Below are positions 30,323 to 38,784 of a DNA stretch of 47,143 bases, in pieces (position 1 is the first letter of the stretch; each line of letters starts with the position of its first letter). The notes under the pieces are model-generated. The model saw only the letters and a program-made list of their open reading frames with translations, did no database searches and was not told where the DNA came from. The stretch is from a virus. The DNA is taken from the IMG/VR virus record IMGVR_UViG_3300021378_001197, positions 1 through 47,143 of that record. One strand, 5' to 3'. Position numbers and translations under genes: made by a program.

Positions 30323-31351
30323 TTAGGCAGTTTTTGAAATCTGTATGTCTGACAGGTTGTTGCAGTAATCAAAAGGACAAAGTGTGCCGCTGGGTTCAGG
30401 CATTTGGAAAGTGTTGTCATACACATTACCATAGTCTTTTGCACCACACCAACTGCTTTTGACATCACCTTTCATATCAATATTGAACTTTTCCATACCT
30501 ATACTACACTTCATACCTTTAAATGTATTCAGTTTATCTTTTACTATTTGGTCTAACTCATAGTACAATGTTTTATCATCATACTCAAATGTAATTAACC
30601 AATCACTTGGGTGTGGTTTAGGTGGAGGCGGAGCATTGGGGTCTGGTGGTGGAGCATCTGGATTCTCTAACCAACTTTGCTTTTGCATTATAAACAATTC
30701 GTCACTGGTGTATTCATAAAAGTTCTGCCCCATTCTGGCATTTCTATTGTTTAACTCTTTTACCAGCATAGTTTTAACATTGATGTTTACATTCCAATAG
30801 TCTTGTGAACTTCCTTGTTTAAAACAATCTCGTATCAAATAACTTATTCTGTCGCACTCGTGTACTTTGCCTTCCACTCCTGCTAAATGAAAACTACAAT
30901 ATATTGAACCTTTTATTTCCTCAACTACTTCTATCATATGATTATAGTCTAGACTATCTATGTGATAACTGTAAACTATTTCATCTATTAAATGCTTTGC
31001 TTGACTCCACCATCTAACTGTTCTACTGCCGTTAGTAAACATAAAAGTTGTTACATTGTTGTAGTTTGTTTTTATATGGGAAAGCAGTTCAAGTATACCA
31101 GGCATCACAGTTACTTCACCGCCTATGAATTCTATTGTTATATGGTCTTTGTGTTCTGCAAATATAGGCAAGAACTTATCGACTGCGTTTATATATTCTT
31201 GTATTGGTTTCCAAGGATAGGAACCATTGTGCAATTCGCTAGGACAATACTCACAACTAAAGTTACAACTATTGCCCAAACTCCATTGGATTCGAATTGT
31301 GTGACTTGCGTCTTTACCTAGAGGACTTACTACCCTTTTAAGAATAGACAC
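30323..31351 (-). CDS. Radical SAM enzyme, SPASM-like C-terminus
   Basis: 342 residues. Cys29, Cys33 and Cys36 in CNFSCEYC form the CxxxCxxC [4Fe-4S]/SAM site; IEFIGGEVTVMPG fits the GGE SAM-binding motif. The C-terminus has several further Cys (MKCSIGMEKF, SSWCGAKD, CPFDYCNN) like SPASM-type auxiliary-cluster domains of peptide-modifying enzymes. A Pro-rich insert (PDAPPPDPNAPPPPKPHP) lies before it. It follows the subtilase by 6 nt, in the PAAR/PP-loop/subtilase operon. The substrate is unknown; QueE is excluded (no QueE motifs). Confidence 0.85.
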   Translation of the reverse strand: MSILKRVVSPLGKDASHTIRIQWSLGNSCNFSCEYCPSELHNGSYPWKPIQEYINAVDKFLPIFAEHKDHITIEFIGGEVTVMPGILELLSHIKTNYNNVTTFMFTNGSRTVRWWSQAKHLIDEIVYSYHIDSLDYNHMIEVVEEIKGSIYCSFHLAGVEGKVHECDRISYLIRDCFKQGSSQDYWNVNINVKTMLVKELNNRNARMGQNFYEYTSDELFIMQKQSWLENPDAPPPDPNAPPPPKPHPSDWLITFEYDDKTLYYELDQIVKDKLNTFKGMKCSIGMEKFNIDMKGDVKSSWCGAKDYGNVYDNTFQMPEPSGTLCPFDYCNNLSDIQISKTA

Positions 31352-31357
31352 ATTTGC

Positions 31358-32983
31358 TTAAGGCTTCTCTTCCGCCGAATAAGTAAATGCGTGGAAGTTC
31401 CTTTCACTAAATGTACCATCACCGTTATCAACTGTGTATACTTCTGAAGCATTAATAATGTTTGTACTATTAACTTCAGTTAAGAATATACCAATGTTAA
31501 AATGTCTTGGATAAGCAACACCGTTAGAGTCTGTACCTATAAGCACAAAGTTATAAAGTGTATCTGCACTAATACCTGACATTGAAGTTGAATCTGCTGT
31601 GATTCTGTTGTTAGTAGTATCTAATGTAAAGATACTTGGTAAACTTGCATACGAGGCTGATGATAAAGTAACACCTGCTCCTACGTCTAAGTCAAAACTA
31701 ATTGTATCTGTTTTTAAATGGTTACCAATTGATCCTGCAGGAGTATTCCATACAGTAGCATAGTAACTGTTTTCTACATACACAATGTTGTTTGGTGTAC
31801 CACTATATGTTGATTCATCTCTGAACAACATACCTGTTAGTGATTGTGAAACTAAGTAGTCTTTAATACTTTCTGAATCTGGTGTACCGTTCATACTGCT
31901 CTTTTCAATTGCTAGAGCCGCCGCACCTGCTACAATAGAGCAAGAACAACTAGTTCCACTTGATAGTCTAAAGTCAGATGTAGTATTATGCTGAGCAACT
32001 GTAACATTAACACCTGGAGCAAAAATATCTAATTGCTCACCGTATGGGTTAAGTCCTGTTCCAGTTGAGTCTGATCCTGGAGGGAAGTTAGTAAATGTTG
32101 TCATAGCATCTGTTTGGTCACTAGCACCTACAGTAACAATAGTATCTAACCCTGCTGGGGAATAATCATTAACGTCGTTGCCGTGATTACCAGCCGCCGC
32201 CACTATAACTGTATTCTTATTAACTCTTAACCATTCGCACACATAATCAATTACGGGGGATTTGTTTGTGTACCAAGGTGTACAAATTACTTGGGGCATT
32301 GTTTTATATCTGAACATTTCATTGTTTAATGAAACATTGGAATATCTAATAGTGTTATCAGTAGTTGATAAGGCGTCCCATTCTGTATTAATATGAATAA
32401 TTCTGCCTACTCTGTATCCTTCAATCTTATCAAAGCCTTCAACTATGTCTTTAAGATCACCTATACCAGTAGCATCGTGAATCTTACAGTTATGTAAGTG
32501 TGCATTTCTGGCAACACCTACAGTTTCACCTACAATTAAACTAGCCATTGCAGTACCGTGTCCTGATGCATCTTGGTAATCGCCACTTAATGATGTGTGA
32601 ACATTAGTAATTGTTGCATTTGCAAATTCATCGTGGTCAGCATCAATGCCGCTGTCCATTAAATAAATGTTTACGCCGTCACCTGTATAAGTTGCGTCAT
32701 ATTCTGTTCTTAAAGGTAAGTTTCTAGTTACCAATCTTTGTAAATGCCAGTGACTTGTTGCTTCACTTGTTACAAAGGAGTTTGCTGAAGTACCTTCTTT
32801 AAATTGAAATCCAGTTAATCCATCTATGTTATCAACTTGATCTGCTGGAACATCGACTAGTAATAAAGATTTTTCTTCTTCTGACAAGTCTTGATATCTT
32901 TTAGAGACCGTTCCGCCAAGTCCCGTAATCGCCGTATTAGCAGTATCACCTGCTTGGTCAATTTTAACTATGAATTCTGCCAT
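31358..32983 (-). CDS. Subtilisin-like serine protease (S8) with C-terminal Ig-like domain
   Basis: 541 residues. The catalytic triad is complete: Asp110 (MDSGID), His142 (GHGTAMAS), Ser345 (SGTSCSC), with the oxyanion Asn266 (AAGNHG). An N-terminal ~80-residue I9-like domain precedes it. Past residue ~405 comes a beta-rich domain (TISFDLDVGAGVTLSSASYA) like Ig/cadherin-type virion domains. No signal peptide. It could be a tail-borne protease, a pro-protein processing enzyme, or the protease of the adjoining radical SAM system. The start ATG lies 16 nt inside the PP-loop gene. Confidence 0.9.
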   Translation of the reverse strand: MAEFIVKIDQAGDTANTAITGLGGTVSKRYQDLSEEEKSLLLVDVPADQVDNIDGLTGFQFKEGTSANSFVTSEATSHWHLQRLVTRNLPLRTEYDATYTGDGVNIYLMDSGIDADHDEFANATITNVHTSLSGDYQDASGHGTAMASLIVGETVGVARNAHLHNCKIHDATGIGDLKDIVEGFDKIEGYRVGRIIHINTEWDALSTTDNTIRYSNVSLNNEMFRYKTMPQVICTPWYTNKSPVIDYVCEWLRVNKNTVIVAAAGNHGNDVNDYSPAGLDTIVTVGASDQTDAMTTFTNFPPGSDSTGTGLNPYGEQLDIFAPGVNVTVAQHNTTSDFRLSSGTSCSCSIVAGAAALAIEKSSMNGTPDSESIKDYLVSQSLTGMLFRDESTYSGTPNNIVYVENSYYATVWNTPAGSIGNHLKTDTISFDLDVGAGVTLSSASYASLPSIFTLDTTNNRITADSTSMSGISADTLYNFVLIGTDSNGVAYPRHFNIGIFLTEVNSTNIINASEVYTVDNGDGTFSERNFHAFTYSAEEKP

Positions 32984-34026
32984 TCTTTTTCCCCGAGTTG
33001 TTTATATTCGTTTATTATATCTATTTCAAGTGTTGGTATAGATACAATTTTTTCTAGATGTTTACGAAATCTATTGTCGAAAACATCGTGTTGTTCATTA
33101 TATTTATCTACATAGTAACGTTTTACTCCTTCGAACCCGGTATATTTGTTGCTTTTAGGAACAACATCAAAGCCGCCTGCAGAGTAATACTGCTGTCGTT
33201 TTATATAATTATTGACAATTCTTAAATAATTACCAGGATTTTTACTGCCAGCCATATTTAAAACGGTATCGTTTAACTTTTTACCTTCTGTATATTCGCT
33301 TACTAATGAATCATTTAATTTCTTAGCATCTACTAGTGTAGTTTGCTGTAAAGCATCATATTCTAAATATCTACTGTCTGTCATATTTAAATGTGTTTGC
33401 TTAATTGTTTTGTATGTGCAAATTGCTAAAGCAGTATTATAATAATGCAAGTTTCCTAAATCACAACCTTTGTCACTAAAGAATAAATCATATACCATAG
33501 AGTTATTCTCTGGTATAAGTTGTGGTAAATCAGGTTGTGGACCTGGTGCCATTCTTGGCACAAAGAAGTTTCCTCCTACTGCTACATCCTCCCCTATAAT
33601 ATCAAACATTTTTAAATGTAAACATAACTGAGGACTAGTACACTTGTAAGCAGTTCCATAACTTATAAACTCTCCGTTATCAAAAAAGTTAGCAAAGTTT
33701 ACGTCTACATATTGATATGGTATGTCTAACTCTTCGCAAGTTTGTACTGCATATTGTATATCATAATCATTATAACATACACCATTGTCCATCCATCTGC
33801 CTATTATACACTTTACGTTTCTGTGTTTGTGAAACAATCTAAGCATTACATCACTGTCTAATCCTCCACTACAACATACTGTGATGTCTTTGTGATTGCT
33901 AGTTACTTCTAGTATGTTATCACTCCAACTTAAATCATTAGTTGCTGTATCTTTAAAATTAAACATTACTCTATTTGTAATGTTATCTATTAGTATTGTT
34001 TTATCTTGATAATCCCTTTGTTCCAT
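32968..34026 (-). CDS. PP-loop ATP pyrophosphatase (asparagine-synthase-like)
   Basis: 352 residues from ATG 34026; upstream in-frame starts lie inside the PAAR gene and are rejected. VCCSGGLDSDVMLRLFH (SGGLDS at 53-58) is the ATP-pyrophosphate loop of asparagine synthase, QueC and related N-type ATPases. The domain is neither QueC (no C-terminal zinc Cys set) nor a full asparagine synthase (no glutaminase domain). It would adenylate a carboxylate or amide. It is sandwiched between PAAR (1-nt gap) and subtilase (16-nt overlap). Confidence 0.82.
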   Translation of the reverse strand: MEQRDYQDKTILIDNITNRVMFNFKDTATNDLSWSDNILEVTSNHKDITVCCSGGLDSDVMLRLFHKHRNVKCIIGRWMDNGVCYNDYDIQYAVQTCEELDIPYQYVDVNFANFFDNGEFISYGTAYKCTSPQLCLHLKMFDIIGEDVAVGGNFFVPRMAPGPQPDLPQLIPENNSMVYDLFFSDKGCDLGNLHYYNTALAICTYKTIKQTHLNMTDSRYLEYDALQQTTLVDAKKLNDSLVSEYTEGKKLNDTVLNMAGSKNPGNYLRIVNNYIKRQQYYSAGGFDVVPKSNKYTGFEGVKRYYVDKYNEQHDVFDNRFRKHLEKIVSIPTLEIDIINEYKQLGEKEWQNS

Positions 34027-34027
34027 A

Positions 34028-34342
34028 TTATGCCAGACCAGCAAACACATTAAAAGCACCACTCATAATAGGATGTCCGCAAGTAGTTAAATCTCCCATT
34101 CTTGCTACAGGTCTACCATTGAATAGTACAGCCATAGGTGGAGAAAATGCTCCAGTGGCAATTTTGCTTACAGCACAGGTAGGTACATCAGGTGCTGGTG
34201 GATGAGGTGTTATACTGTCGCCAAGTAGTGCGGCTGGTAAGCCATTAACTAATACTGGCCCAAATATACCTACACCAATTGCTCCTGGTCCTATGATAGG
34301 CCCAATTGCTGAGTCTATAAAAATTCTTGCTACGGGTCTCAT
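34028..34342 (-). CDS. PAAR-repeat spike-tip protein
   Basis: 104 residues. Repeating G-D-x-x-x-P and NGxPxAxxGD elements (VNGLPAALLGDSITPHPPAP, FNGRPVARMGDLTTCGHPIM) are the PAAR motif. In T4-like phages a PAAR protein caps the gp5 needle and pierces the host envelope. Single HxxP/C positions fit a metal-bound tip. ATG 34342 is 5 nt after ATAAATA with no Shine-Dalgarno. Its co-transcription with a protease and a radical SAM enzyme is unusual. Confidence 0.85.
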   Translation of the reverse strand: MRPVARIFIDSAIGPIIGPGAIGVGIFGPVLVNGLPAALLGDSITPHPPAPDVPTCAVSKIATGAFSPPMAVLFNGRPVARMGDLTTCGHPIMSGAFNVFAGLA

Positions 34343-34347
34343 ACAAG

Positions 34348-34354
34348 TATTTAT
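34348..34354 (-). promoter_or_regulatory. Late-type motif abutting the PAAR gene
   Basis: Minus-strand gATAAATAct separated from ATG 34342 by 5 nt (CTTGT). No Shine-Dalgarno. Head of the PAAR, PP-loop, subtilase, radical SAM operon. Confidence 0.6.
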
Positions 34355-34366
34355 CTACTGTAAATA

Positions 34367-34690
34367 CTAGCCTGTTAAGATTTGTTTGTCAGGTGAGGAA
34401 GGTCTAATTATGTTTGATGTACTCTGCTGATATGCGTCTGCAACTTCAGAGTCTGTTTCAACTAGTGCTAAAACACTATTAATATTAATTGTTGTAGGGC
34501 CAGGCTTACAACTAAAGATCCAAGGAACTAATCCAACTCCGCCTTGTGGAGTAGGACTTAGTGCTAATGGTTTATCAATTGATAAAGAAGTATCATCAGC
34601 CTCTTGAAAACTAGCAACGACTTCTTCGCCACTTGCTAATTTAAGTGTTATAGTATCGTGTTTTTTTAATGTGTTTAGAATTGTTTTCAT
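34367..34690 (-). CDS. Small phage protein, 107 aa
   Basis: KTILNTLKKHDTITLKLASG and EEVVASFQEADDTSLSIDKP look like a small beta-barrel of the LSm/SH3 type, and the C-terminus is disordered. I know similar short proteins near baseplate genes in marine T4-like phages, but no function. The start ATG 34690 follows 18 nt after NrdB. Confidence 0.65.
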   Translation of the reverse strand: MKTILNTLKKHDTITLKLASGEEVVASFQEADDTSLSIDKPLALSPTPQGGVGLVPWIFSCKPGPTTININSVLALVETDSEVADAYQQSTSNIIRPSSPDKQILTG

Positions 34691-34708
34691 ACAACTACTT
34701 ATGTTGTA

Positions 34709-35806
34709 TTATAGACTGAAGCCTTTGAAAGTGGTATCGTCAACATCTTGTTTAGTGCCACCAATAACGTAACTGCTGATTTCTGTTTCTTGAGGTGCTA
34801 CTTGTACACTACCACCAGTAATCCAAGACTGAGTCCAAGGTAAAGGATTTGTGCCTGTGCTGTATGGAGTCTCTAAACCTACTGCTCTCATTCTTTTACC
34901 AGCAATAAATTCTACATACTGCTTTAACAATTCAGCATTTAGTCCAATAATACTTCCATCTTTAAATAAGTAATCTGCCCAAGCCTTTTCTTGTTCTACT
35001 GCATCAAAGAACATTTGTTTACATTCTTCTATAGACTCTTCTTTAATCTTAGCAAAGTCCTTATCCTCTAGTGGTAAGAGTTTTAACATTTGTTGTGTAC
35101 TTGCCAAGTGAACGTTCTCATCTCTGGCAATAAATTTAATAATTTTTGCGTTGCCTTCCATTCTTTTAAGTTCAGCAAATGCCCAACTACAAGCAAATGA
35201 TACATAAAAACGTACACCTTCTAATATGTTTACACTCATTAAACATTTGTATATTCTTTTCTTATGTTCATACTCATCGTAACTAGAAAGTCCTCTTTCT
35301 CTGAGCATATTGTATTCAATAAGTTTATCATAGTTTTCTGTGATGCTGTCTGCACAATCACATATTTCTTTGATGTCTAACATCTCGTCAAAAACCTTGC
35401 TCGGGTCAGGATATACGTTTCTGATAATATGCGTGTAACTTCTGCTGTGAATGGTTTCACTGAATGCCCAAGTCTCTATCCAGGTTTCTAATTCTGGTAG
35501 ACTAACAATTGGCAATAAAGCCAAGTTAGGGGAACGTCCTTGTACACTATCTAACAATATTTGTCGTTTTAAGTTGCTAGTAAAGATGTGTTGCTCAAAG
35601 TCTGTTAGGTCTTTAAAGTCTTTGCTGTCTTTGGTAATATCAACTTCTTCAGGTCTCCAAAAGAACCCTAATTGCTTATCTGTTAGGTTATCGAATTGTT
35701 TGTACTTTAATACATCAAATCTCTGCATACCAAGTCCACCATTAGAGTCTAAGAACATCTTAGCCTTTGTGTGGTCTGATTTATTTTTTACGTCTAATAC
35801 ACTCAT
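34709..35806 (-). CDS. nrdB: Ribonucleotide reductase class Ia, beta subunit (NrdB)
   Basis: 365 residues. The di-iron ligands and radical Tyr are all present: LLDSVQGR (Asp), WAFSETIHSRSYTHI (Glu, His, radical Tyr), NILEGVRFY (Glu) and ARDENVHL (Glu, His). The C-terminus ends in a short acidic-hydrophobic tail (DDTTFKGFSL) that binds NrdA. It makes the tyrosyl radical for dNDP synthesis. Its start overlaps the nrdA stop (TAATG). An intact, unsplit gene. Confidence 0.97.
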   Translation of the reverse strand: MSVLDVKNKSDHTKAKMFLDSNGGLGMQRFDVLKYKQFDNLTDKQLGFFWRPEEVDITKDSKDFKDLTDFEQHIFTSNLKRQILLDSVQGRSPNLALLPIVSLPELETWIETWAFSETIHSRSYTHIIRNVYPDPSKVFDEMLDIKEICDCADSITENYDKLIEYNMLRERGLSSYDEYEHKKRIYKCLMSVNILEGVRFYVSFACSWAFAELKRMEGNAKIIKFIARDENVHLASTQQMLKLLPLEDKDFAKIKEESIEECKQMFFDAVEQEKAWADYLFKDGSIIGLNAELLKQYVEFIAGKRMRAVGLETPYSTGTNPLPWTQSWITGGSVQVAPQETEISSYVIGGTKQDVDDTTFKGFSL

Positions 35807-38094
35807 TAAATTTTACAACTCTCGCAATCTTCGTCATCTAGTTCGCCTAACGGCAGGTCTTCTAGTTTGTCATCTTTATTGATGTCTATCTCACCTTGTC
35901 CATCGTATGTGTTATTGTAGTATAACTGTTTGCCGCCATACTTATAAAACATTAGAAGATCCTGAATTAGCACACTCATTGGTACTTTTTCATCTTCATA
36001 GTGTTCTGGATTATACGATGTATTTACCGAAATACCTTGGTCTATATACTTTTGAAGCACAGCCATTATTTTCAAGTAACCCTGTGGACTCTTCTGCTCC
36101 CATAGTAAATCATATTTATTTTTATAATATGGAAAACCTGGTACCACTTGTTTAAGAATACCGTGTTTGCTCTGTTTAATGCTGACAAAACTGCGTGGTG
36201 GTTCAATACCATTAGTGCTATTACTAATCTGTGCAGATGTTTCACTAGGCATAAGTGCCATTAGTGTTGAGTTACGAATGCCTGTTTCTTTAAGTTGCTT
36301 ACGCAAACTTTTCCAGTCTTGTCTCTCTTTATGTTTAATTAAATCATCGACATCCTTTTTGTATGTCTGGTTAGGTGTTATGCCTTGTCCGTATTTTGTT
36401 TCGGGTGTGCCTGGACAAGCACCTTTTTCTACTGCGAGATCGGCACTTGCTTTAATTAAACTGTAACTCCAGGCCTCTGCCCATTCGTCGACTAGTTCTA
36501 AATTTGGATCTTGATAATTTGTATCGTGTTTTGCTAACCAATATGCAAAGTTAATAATACCAATACCTAATGGACGTCTCTTCATTGTGCTGAGTTCTGC
36601 CGCCAATACTGGATACTCTTGATAATTTAGCAGTTCATCTAATCCTCTAACTGCTAAGTTACATACTTTATCCATATCAGTAAAGTCTTTTATAACTCCC
36701 CAATTAACAGCACTCAATGTACACAAACTGATTTCACCTTCTGGATCTGCAATATTATTCAAAGGCTTAGTTGGTAAATTAATTTCACAACATAAGTTAC
36801 TTTGCCTAATAGGTGCAAGATCTTCTATGAATGAACCGTGTGTGTTTGCGTGGTCAACATTCATTAAGTACATTCTACCTGTATCTTTACGTTCAGTAAC
36901 AAAAGCACTGAACAAGTCAATAGCAGGAATACTTTTCTTTCTAATACTTGTTTTACGTTCTGCCGCTTCATATAATTCTTTAAATTTATCTTGGTCTGCG
37001 AAAAACGAATCGTACAGTCCAGGAACATCTTTAGGCGAGAACAATGTAATATTGCCACCACTAATAAGTCTTTCGTACATCAGTTTGTTAAACTGTACAC
37101 CATAGTCCATATGACGTACCCTGTTATCTTCTGTACCTTTGTTGTTCTTTAATACTAGTAAGTCTTCAACTTCTAAATGCCAAACAGGATAGTATAATGT
37201 TGCCGCTCCACCTCTTACTCCACCTTGTGAGCAAGATTTAACTGCTGACTGGAATAATTTAAAGAATGGTATAACGCCTGTGTGAGTTGCATCTCCACTC
37301 CTAATTGGTGAGCCGATTGCTCTAATACTACCTGCACCTATACCAATGCCTGCTTTTTGACTTACATACTTAACTACGGCACTAGACGTTGCGTTAATGC
37401 TATCCAAACTGTCATCAGTTTCAATTAATACACAACTGCTAAATTGTCTTTGTGGTGTACGAACACCTGCCATAACTGGCGTAGGCAAAGAAATTTTGAA
37501 AGTACTGATAGCATCGTAATATGCTTTTACATAACTCATTCTTGTTTCTGCTGGATACTTACTAAACAATGTAGCCGCAATCATCATATATGCTACTTGT
37601 GGTGTTTCGTATATTTTTCCAGTACTTCTATTCTGTACAAGATACTTGCCACGGAATTGTTCCATAGCCGCATAAGTTAATACTTCATCTCTATCGTGTT
37701 TAATATAAGTTTGCAGTATATTGATTTCATCTTTAGTGTACAGTTCTGTAAACTCTGGATCATAGAATCCTGAGTCAATATTCTTATCGATAATGTCACA
37801 TAAGCAAGGAGGTTCGAATACGTTATACACTTGCTTACGCAAATGATAATTGATTAGCCTACCAGCAACATATTGATAGTTTGGTGTATCTTCTGATATC
37901 AAATCTGCGGCACTTTTAATAAGTGTTTCTTGTACATCTTCAGTTACAATACCATCATAGAATTGTATGTTACTGTTTATTTCAACTTGACTGGCACTTA
38001 CACCTGTAATGCCTTCACAAGCATATTGTACTACTTTGTGTAGTTTGTCGATATTTAAATCTTCAAGGGTACCGTCTCGTTTTCTTACTTGCAT
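35806..38094 (-). CDS. nrdA: Ribonucleotide reductase class Ia, alpha subunit (NrdA)
   Basis: 762 residues from ATG 38094 (TTG 6 nt upstream rejected). An N-terminal ATP-cone (MQVRKRDGTLEDLNIDKLHK) allows allosteric control. Active-site Cys: SSCVLIE, NLCCEINLPT and CTLSAVNW; the radical-transfer Tyr pair is in QLYYNNTYDG. The C-terminal CESCKI holds the redox Cys pair that glutaredoxin reduces. No intein or intron. Forms an operon with nrdB and the glutaredoxin. Confidence 0.97.
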   Translation of the reverse strand: MQVRKRDGTLEDLNIDKLHKVVQYACEGITGVSASQVEINSNIQFYDGIVTEDVQETLIKSAADLISEDTPNYQYVAGRLINYHLRKQVYNVFEPPCLCDIIDKNIDSGFYDPEFTELYTKDEINILQTYIKHDRDEVLTYAAMEQFRGKYLVQNRSTGKIYETPQVAYMMIAATLFSKYPAETRMSYVKAYYDAISTFKISLPTPVMAGVRTPQRQFSSCVLIETDDSLDSINATSSAVVKYVSQKAGIGIGAGSIRAIGSPIRSGDATHTGVIPFFKLFQSAVKSCSQGGVRGGAATLYYPVWHLEVEDLLVLKNNKGTEDNRVRHMDYGVQFNKLMYERLISGGNITLFSPKDVPGLYDSFFADQDKFKELYEAAERKTSIRKKSIPAIDLFSAFVTERKDTGRMYLMNVDHANTHGSFIEDLAPIRQSNLCCEINLPTKPLNNIADPEGEISLCTLSAVNWGVIKDFTDMDKVCNLAVRGLDELLNYQEYPVLAAELSTMKRRPLGIGIINFAYWLAKHDTNYQDPNLELVDEWAEAWSYSLIKASADLAVEKGACPGTPETKYGQGITPNQTYKKDVDDLIKHKERQDWKSLRKQLKETGIRNSTLMALMPSETSAQISNSTNGIEPPRSFVSIKQSKHGILKQVVPGFPYYKNKYDLLWEQKSPQGYLKIMAVLQKYIDQGISVNTSYNPEHYEDEKVPMSVLIQDLLMFYKYGGKQLYYNNTYDGQGEIDINKDDKLEDLPLGELDDEDCESCKI

Positions 38095-38103
38095 AATCAA
38101 TCC

Positions 38104-38331
38104 TTACTGACTGTCGACTAATGCTTTAAATTCTGTGAACCCGCCAATCTTGTCGCCATCTACAATAATTTGTGGGAATGTTCTTGCTGTTGGGAATGTT
38201 TCGAACAACTGTTCTCTTGTGAAATCTTCATCTAACATTTTGTATGTTAGTTCATATCCTTTTGACTCTGCTAGTGCTTTTGCTTGAATGCAGTATGGAC
38301 ATTGTGGTTTGCTGTATATTTCTACTATCAT
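38104..38331 (-). CDS. Glutaredoxin
   Basis: 75 residues, thioredoxin fold. CPYC redox site in YSKPQCPYCIQAKALAES, cis-Pro TFPQIIVDG, and GGFTEFKALV for glutathione binding. It recycles NrdA. Directly upstream of nrdA (9-nt gap), downstream of an unknown gene. Similar to T4 NrdC in role. Confidence 0.95.
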   Translation of the reverse strand: MIVEIYSKPQCPYCIQAKALAESKGYELTYKMLDEDFTREQLFETFPTARTFPQIIVDGDKIGGFTEFKALVDSQ

Positions 38332-38784
38332 TTACTTTACTATCCTTTGTATGTCTGAATTCTTTCCTATCGTATTAAAGATTAGAAAATCTTCCTTAAT
38401 GTTATTATAATTATCTATCTTGCCAGGTGTAATATTAAAACATTGATTGTCTATCATAAAAACTAATCCTGCTTGACCAGTGATATGATTATCTACTATA
38501 TGCCAAGTTGCATTATTATAGCACACTTTATCTAGTGCTGTCAATGTATCAAATAATAAAAGATTAACTCCGCTGTAACAAAACATTTTGTTTGTTAAGA
38601 TGTCCCAGCAATCGGGCCAGGACTTGTGAGTGTAATAATCAAAATTGTTACTATCATATTTAACCAAATTGAAACTTTCAACTATGGTTTCAGGGGAACT
38701 AGAGGCGTGAATTTCTCTGAACTCTCTCCAGGCGTCTAATCGTTTTTGAGGTGTTGTAAATCTATCTAATATCATCCAAGCCAT
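38332..38784 (-). CDS. Unknown phage protein, 150 aa
   Basis: Soluble alpha/beta protein with aromatic-rich segments (FDYYTHKSWPDCWDIL, ATWHIVDNHITGQAG). No known domain. Start ATG 38784 lies 13 nt inside the tail-fibre-like gene and its stop abuts the glutaredoxin start, so it is made in the same operon. Confidence 0.6.
   Translation of the reverse strand: MAWMILDRFTTPQKRLDAWREFREIHASSSPETIVESFNLVKYDSNNFDYYTHKSWPDCWDILTNKMFCYSGVNLLLFDTLTALDKVCYNNATWHIVDNHITGQAGLVFMIDNQCFNITPGKIDNYNNIKEDFLIFNTIGKNSDIQRIVK

Noticed and set aside
7680-34026. A preQ0 (7-deazaguanine) pathway made of QueD-like, PP-loop (QueC-like) and radical SAM (QueE-like) genes
   Set aside because: The PP-loop protein lacks the QueC zinc Cys set and is about 120 residues longer; the radical SAM protein has none of the QueE sequence motifs; the genes are far apart. 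Only QueD-likeness remains.
745-36119. ATAAATA copies inside genes (e.g. 745-751, 21389, 24218-24224, 33101-33107, 36113)
   Set aside because: They occur within codons at a frequency expected for AT-rich DNA and are not followed closely by a start codon; only intergenic, correctly oriented copies were kept.
35806-38094. Intein or split RNR subunit
   Set aside because: Both subunits are continuous and of normal length with all active-site residues.
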